Made by a program: the position numbers and the translations under genes | Notes under the pieces: generated by a model | What the model was told of the DNA's origin: nothing | Database searches by the model: none | What the model saw: the letters and a program-made list of their open reading frames with translations, nothing else | Source: Tardiphaga alba | Lineage (GTDB): Bacteria; Pseudomonadota; Alphaproteobacteria; Rhizobiales; Xanthobacteraceae | Assembly: GCF_018279705.1 (NCBI RefSeq) | Contig: NZ_CP036498.1 | Span: forward strand, 885,001-949,000 | Reading direction: 5' to 3' | DNA length: 64,000 nt | Shown: in pieces, positions 60,109-64,000 of the stretch | Position numbering within the stretch: position 1 is the first letter of the stretch | Layout: each line of letters begins with the position of its first letter

Positions 60109-62331
60109 ATGCCGAAGGACCGGCCCGTCAAGACTGGACTGAAGGCATCGCAACGATTGCGCCTCAAGCGCACGAAGCGGATTGCCAAGCGGTCGTTTGC
60201 AATTGCCCCGAAATCGATTGGGGTGATCGGCGATCTCGCGCGTCAGCGGGCCCAGGCGGATGCTGCCATCGTGGATGCCCGCAAGTCCCACGAGCGGCTG
60301 CGCGAAGCGATCGATATCCTCCCGCAGGGCATCGTGTTCCTGGATTCCGAGGGGCGTTACATCCTCTGGAATAAAAAATACGCGGAAATCTACAATCGCA
60401 GTTCCGATCAGTTTTCGCCCGGGGCGAGATTGCAGGACACGATCCGTGTCGGCGTCGAGCGTGGCGACTATCCGGAGGCACTCGGCCGCGAAGACGCGTG
60501 GATCGCCGAACGCGTCGAGAAATTGTTTCATCCGGGTGAGCGCCACGAGCAGACCTTGTCCGACGGTCGCGTCATCCTGATCGAAGAGCGATTGACCGAG
60601 GATGGCGGCGTTGTCGGCCTGCGCGTCGATATCACCGAACTGAAGCAGCGCGAGGCATCATTCCGCCTGCTGTTCGAGAGCAACCCCGTCCCGATGATCG
60701 TCTGCGCCATGGAGGATGAACGCATCCTCAGCGTCAATGATGCGGCGATCGAGCATTACGGCTATTCGCGCCCTGAATTCGAGAAGCTGACGATCCGCCA
60801 GCTGCAGGCCTTCGAGGCTGCGCCGCCCTGGGGCGGCGATCACGCTGCGGATGAACAGGCGGCACGGACCTGGAAGCATATCAAGGCCGACGGTTCGCTG
60901 ATCGACCTCGCGATCTATTCGCGGCAGCTTGTCTATAACGAGCGGCCGGCGGTGATGCTGGCGCTGATGGACATCACCGAGCGCAAGCGCGCCGAAATGC
61001 GGCTCGCTTTCATGGCGCATCACGATGCGCTCACCGGCCTGCCGAATCGCAATCTTTTGCGCCAGCGGCTGGACGAGACACTGTCCCATGTCCGCCGCAG
61101 CGGCGAGAAGCTCGCGGTGCTGTTCCTCGGCCTCGACAATTTCAAGGGCGTCAATGACTCCCTCGGCCATGAAATGGGTGACAAGCTGCTGCGCGGCGTC
61201 GCGCGCCGACTGCGCTCCTCGCTGCGCGAAGAAGATGCGCTGGCGCGTTTGAACTCGGATGAGTTTGCGATCATCCAGACCGGCATCCATCGTCCCGAAG
61301 ATGCTGTGCTGCTGGCGCGCCGCCTGCTGGATGCGATCGGCGAGACGTTCCTGCTCGATGGAAACTCGGTCGTGATCGGCGCCAGTATCGGTATCGCCAT
61401 GGCGCCGGGCGACGGCGACGAATCCGAGCGCCTGCTCAAGAACGCTGACATGGCGCTGTCGCGCGCCAAGAACGATACGCGGGGAACGTTCAGCTTCTTC
61501 GAGACCGGCATGGACGCGCAGGCGCAAGCGCGCCGCAAGATCGAGAATGACCTGCGCGCCGCGATTCAGGATGATCAGCTGCGGCCTTATTATCAGCCGC
61601 TGATCGATCTTAAGACCGGCCGCATCACCGGTTGCGAGGCGCTGGTGCGCTGGCCACATCCCGAACGCGGCATGATCTCGCCGGGCGATTTCATTCCGGT
61701 CGCGGAAGACACAGGCCTGATTAACGTGCTGGGCACGCAGATCCTGCGCCGCGCCTGCAACGATGCGGCGCGCTGGCCGGACGAAGTGCGTGTCGCCGTC
61801 AACCTGTCGCCGCTGCAGTTCCGGGTCGGCAATCTCCTGTCGGTGGTGATGGATGCGCTGAAGAGTTCGGGCCTGCCGCCGCGGCGGCTGGAGCTCGAAA
61901 TCACCGAGACACTGCTGCTGGAAAAGAGCAATCAGGTGCTGGCGACGCTGCATGCGCTGCGCGCGCTCGGTGTGCGCATCTCCATGGACGATTTCGGCAC
62001 CGGCTATTCCTCGCTCAGCTATCTGCGCAGCTTCCCGTTCGACAAGATCAAGATCGACCAGTCCTTCGTGCGCGATCTCGGCGCCAATCGCGATGCGCAG
62101 GCGATCGTGTCGTCGATCATCAATCTCGGCATGGGCCTCGGCGTCACCATCACCGCGGAAGGCGTCGAGACCGAAGCTGAACTGGCCTGCCTGCGCAGCG
62201 AAGGTTGCCACGAAGGGCAGGGCTTCCTGTTCAGCCGCGCGCGGCCGAATGACGAGATTGCGGAATTGCTGCGTGCGCAGGCCAATGTGACGCTTGGCAG
62301 CGAAGCGTCGGCGCAGGCGCAAGTGGCATAG
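60109..62331 (+). CDS. PAS-PAS-GGDEF-EAL cyclic-di-GMP protein
   Basis: 740 residues, no membrane helix, basic N-terminus. Two PAS domains (about 60-175, [25 protein letters not shown]; and about 185-300, [40 protein letters not shown]) precede GGDEF (about 305-470) and EAL (about 480-735). The GGDEF motif is degraded to LNSDEF and the RxxD inhibitory site is absent, so cyclase activity is unlikely. EAL appears intact: [50 protein letters not shown] and EGVETEAE. It is most likely a sensor phosphodiesterase. Confidence 0.93.
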   Translation: MPKDRPVKTGLKASQRLRLKRTKRIAKRSFAIAPKSIGVIGDLARQRAQADAAIVDARKSHERLREAIDILPQGIVFLDSEGRYILWNKKYAEIYNRSSDQFSPGARLQDTIRVGVERGDYPEALGREDAWIAERVEKLFHPGERHEQTLSDGRVILIEERLTEDGGVVGLRVDITELKQREASFRLLFESNPVPMIVCAMEDERILSVNDAAIEHYGYSRPEFEKLTIRQLQAFEAAPPWGGDHAADEQAARTWKHIKADGSLIDLAIYSRQLVYNERPAVMLALMDITERKRAEMRLAFMAHHDALTGLPNRNLLRQRLDETLSHVRRSGEKLAVLFLGLDNFKGVNDSLGHEMGDKLLRGVARRLRSSLREEDALARLNSDEFAIIQTGIHRPEDAVLLARRLLDAIGETFLLDGNSVVIGASIGIAMAPGDGDESERLLKNADMALSRAKNDTRGTFSFFETGMDAQAQARRKIENDLRAAIQDDQLRPYYQPLIDLKTGRITGCEALVRWPHPERGMISPGDFIPVAEDTGLINVLGTQILRRACNDAARWPDEVRVAVNLSPLQFRVGNLLSVVMDALKSSGLPPRRLELEITETLLLEKSNQVLATLHALRALGVRISMDDFGTGYSSLSYLRSFPFDKIKIDQSFVRDLGANRDAQAIVSSIINLGMGLGVTITAEGVETEAELACLRSEGCHEGQGFLFSRARPNDEIAELLRAQANVTLGSEASAQAQVA

Positions 62332-62489
62332 GCGCTGCTTACGGTCCGGCGGTCGCACGCCGATATGGTCATTTCATCCGCTGTAATAGTGAAGTGCGCA
62401 GACAGCGCGTTCTCGTCGGCGGGACGATAGCGCAAGTTCCATTGGCAGATCGGGAATGGACCCGGTCATCCCATCCAGGAACGACTTCC

Positions 62490-63107
62490 ATGAAGCTCTA
62501 TCATTTCGCCCTGTCGGGCCATGCCCATCGCGCACGCCTGTTCGCGTCCCTGCTCGGTTTGCCCCACGAGGTGATTGAGGTCGATCTCGCGTCGGGCGCG
62601 CACAAGAAGCCTGAATTCCTGGCGCTCAATCCATTCGGCCAGGTGCCTGTGCTGGATGACGATGGCACAGTCGTCGCCGACTCCAATGCGATCCTCGTCT
62701 ATCTCGCGAAGAAGTCGGGCCAGAGCCAGTGGCTTCCGGAAGATGCGGCAGGGAGTGCTGCCGTTCAGCGTTGGCTGTCGGTCGCTGCCGGTGAACTTGC
62801 TTACGGGCCTGCAGCAGCGCGGCTGATCACCGTCTTCGGTGCCGGTTTCAACCCGCAAGAAGTAATTTCACGCGCGCATACACTGCTGGCGCGGATCGAG
62901 GCACATCTCGCCGGTCGTGATTGGCTTGTCGGCAACGCCCCCACGATCGCGGATGTCGCGCTGTACAGCTATATCGCGCGCGCACCGGAGGGGAATGTCG
63001 ATCTCTCGGACTATCCCGCGGTGAAGGCCTTCCTGCGTCGGATCGAAGCTCTGCCGGGCTTCGTGCCTTTCACGGAGACCAAGGCTGGTCTGTCAGCTGC
63101 AGCTTGA
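62490..63107 (+). CDS. Glutathione S-transferase
   Basis: 205 residues starting [75 protein letters not shown]. The thioredoxin half contains NPFGQVPVL (cis-Pro) and [10 protein letters not shown]; the helical half ends with [43 protein letters not shown]. The catalytic residue is probably the Ser at position 9 (ALSGHAHR). AGGA lies upstream of the ATG. It sits 60 bases before a PPOX-family gene on the same strand, with a hairpin between. Confidence 0.93.
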   Translation: MKLYHFALSGHAHRARLFASLLGLPHEVIEVDLASGAHKKPEFLALNPFGQVPVLDDDGTVVADSNAILVYLAKKSGQSQWLPEDAAGSAAVQRWLSVAAGELAYGPAAARLITVFGAGFNPQEVISRAHTLLARIEAHLAGRDWLVGNAPTIADVALYSYIARAPEGNVDLSDYPAVKAFLRRIEALPGFVPFTETKAGLSAAA

Positions 63108-63113
63108 TCATCC

Positions 63114-63149
63114 GCGTGTCGGGCACGTCTCGGCATGTGCCCGACACGC
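63114..63149 (+). terminator. Hairpin between GST and PPOX-family gene
   Basis: GCGTGTCGGGCAC and GTGCCCGACACGC form a perfect 13-bp stem with a 10-base loop followed by TTTC. It is a possible weak terminator or attenuator within the two-gene transcript. Confidence 0.65.
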
Positions 63150-63167
63150 TTTCATGAGGGTAGACCG

Positions 63168-64000
63168 ATGACCGATCAGCACACACTGACGAAATTGGAT
63201 ATCTGGCATCCCGGCGAGAAGGCAATCCAGACCGCTGTCGGTGTGTCTGACTACATGGATGAACTCGGCAAGCGGATCGTGCGCGACTATATGCCGGCGC
63301 AACACCGGGATTTCTATGCTCAGATCCCGTTCATCGCAGTGGGCAGTGTCGATGCCTCGGGCGATGCCTGGGCGATGCTGGCCGTCGGCAAGCCAGGTTT
63401 CATCTCATCCCCGACCGAGCATGCGCTGGACATCGATGTCGCGCGGGATCCCAGCGATCCCGCCAGCGAAGGTATGCGCGAGGGAAATGCCATTGGCATT
63501 CTCGGCATCGGTTTCGATACGCGCCGCCGAAATCGGGTCAACGGCCTCATCGGGCACTCGCTGAATGGCGCGCTGCATTTCGAGGTCGATCAAAGCTTCG
63601 GCAATTGTCCGCGCTATATCGCGCTGCGCGACTATGAATTCGCCCGGGATCCGAAGGAGATTTTTGCGGGAGACGTCGAGGACAAGACAGCGCTCGATGC
63701 GCATGCGCGCGAAATGATCGAAACCGCGGACATGTTCTTTGTCGCGTCCTATGCCGAGCGCGAGGACCGGCGGCAGGTCGATGTCTCGAGCCGCGGCGGC
63801 AAAGCTGGATTCGTGCGCGTCGCCGAAGACGGTACGCTCACCATCCCGGACTTTGCTGGCAACTTGTTCTTCGCAACGCTTGGCAATATTCTGCTCAATG
63901 GCAAAGCCGGATTGATGTTCGCCGATTATGAGACCGGCGATGTCCTGCAGGTGACCGGCGACGCCACCGTGGTCCTGGAATCGCCCGAGATCGCGGCGTT
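63168..64000 (+). CDS. Pyridoxamine 5'-phosphate oxidase family protein (cut by window edge)
   Basis: At least 277 codons are visible, with no stop before base 64000. It opens MTDQHTLTKLDIWHPGEKAIQTAVGVSDYMDELGKRIVRDYMPAQHRDFYAQIPFIAVGSVDASGDAWAMLAVGKPGFISSP. The split-barrel core (FIAVGSVDASG; IGILGIGFDTRRRNRVNG; FFVASYAEREDRRQVDVSSRGGKAGFVRV) is the PPOX/flavin-nucleotide-binding fold. Proteins this long often continue into a ferredoxin reductase-like domain, which cannot be checked here. GAGGG lies 9 bases before the ATG. It pairs with the GST. Confidence 0.85.
   Translation, partial: MTDQHTLTKLDIWHPGEKAIQTAVGVSDYMDELGKRIVRDYMPAQHRDFYAQIPFIAVGSVDASGDAWAMLAVGKPGFISSPTEHALDIDVARDPSDPASEGMREGNAIGILGIGFDTRRRNRVNGLIGHSLNGALHFEVDQSFGNCPRYIALRDYEFARDPKEIFAGDVEDKTALDAHAREMIETADMFFVASYAEREDRRQVDVSSRGGKAGFVRVAEDGTLTIPDFAGNLFFATLGNILLNGKAGLMFADYETGDVLQVTGDATVVLESPEIAA

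Noticed and set aside
60658..62358. A minus-strand open frame opposite the PAS-GGDEF-EAL gene
   Set aside because: The sense strand has clear PAS, GGDEF and EAL motifs; the antisense has none and overlaps the 3' end of the gene.

Overview
The window is high-GC chromosomal DNA of an alphaproteobacterium, most likely Nitrobacteraceae (the Bradyrhizobium / Rhodopseudomonas / Tardiphaga / Afipia group). Four things suggest this: a TlpA very like the Bradyrhizobium protein; a TIGR02302/DUF4175 low-complexity membrane protein; an initiator tRNA with the rhizobial A:U anticodon-stem pair; and several families of dispersed palindromic repeats. No rRNA, CRISPR array, prophage or plasmid replication gene is visible. 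Genes are densely packed on both strands, and most are housekeeping or catabolic.

Layout. 1-5.1 kb: GST (cut by the window edge), FAH-family hydrolase, metallo-beta-lactamase hydrolase, DUF3775, two SDRs, CvpA. 5.3 kb: tRNA-fMet. 5.5-7.1 kb: DUF296 protein and a run of small stress-type proteins (MXKDX repeat, DUF2171, two short unknowns). 7.2-12.1 kb: acyl-CoA dehydrogenase, amidase, chemotaxis receptor. 12.3-15.3 kb: beta-helix autotransporter. 15.4-18.5 kb: TctC-type binding protein, tartrate/malate-type dehydrogenase and a divergent LysR regulator. 18.5-22.2 kb: HIG1 protein, cobalamin adenosyltransferase, etfBA and 3-hydroxybutyryl-CoA dehydrogenase. 22.3-24.4 kb: tautomerase with divergent LysR, YjfB-like protein, DUF1428. 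24.5-28.4 kb: tlpA, argH, LptM-like lipoprotein, lysA.

28.5-29.8 kb and 39.2-40.5 kb: two IS481-type elements, each inserted inside a dispersed palindromic repeat with a 5-bp target duplication. Between them lie TIGR02302, an MDR reductase, an overlapping FolC-like Mur ligase / ATP-grasp ligase pair, fpr and a GltB-like FMN protein. 40.7-43.3 kb: a two-barrel outer-membrane porin and a small exported protein. 43.5-48.0 kb: creatininase-family hydrolase divergent from an NMT1-type ABC importer operon that ends in a 2-hydroxyacid dehydrogenase. 48.0-53.4 kb: duplicated AprI/Inh-domain protein, Sel1 protein, RadC, Map, SfsA, MscS. 53.7-58.7 kb: K+/H+ antiporter and a molybdate operon in the order mop, unknown, modA, modB, modC. 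58.8-64 kb: mepA, PAS-GGDEF-EAL protein, GST, and a PPOX-family protein cut by the window edge.

The least explained parts are three. The first is the ATP-grasp + FolC-like ligase pair, which resembles the two catalytic halves of a cyanophycin-synthetase-type enzyme on separate genes. The second is the molybdate operon, with a tail-less ModC, a free Mop protein and an unknown exported protein. The third is the creatininase/NMT1 importer locus, whose substrate cannot be read from sequence.
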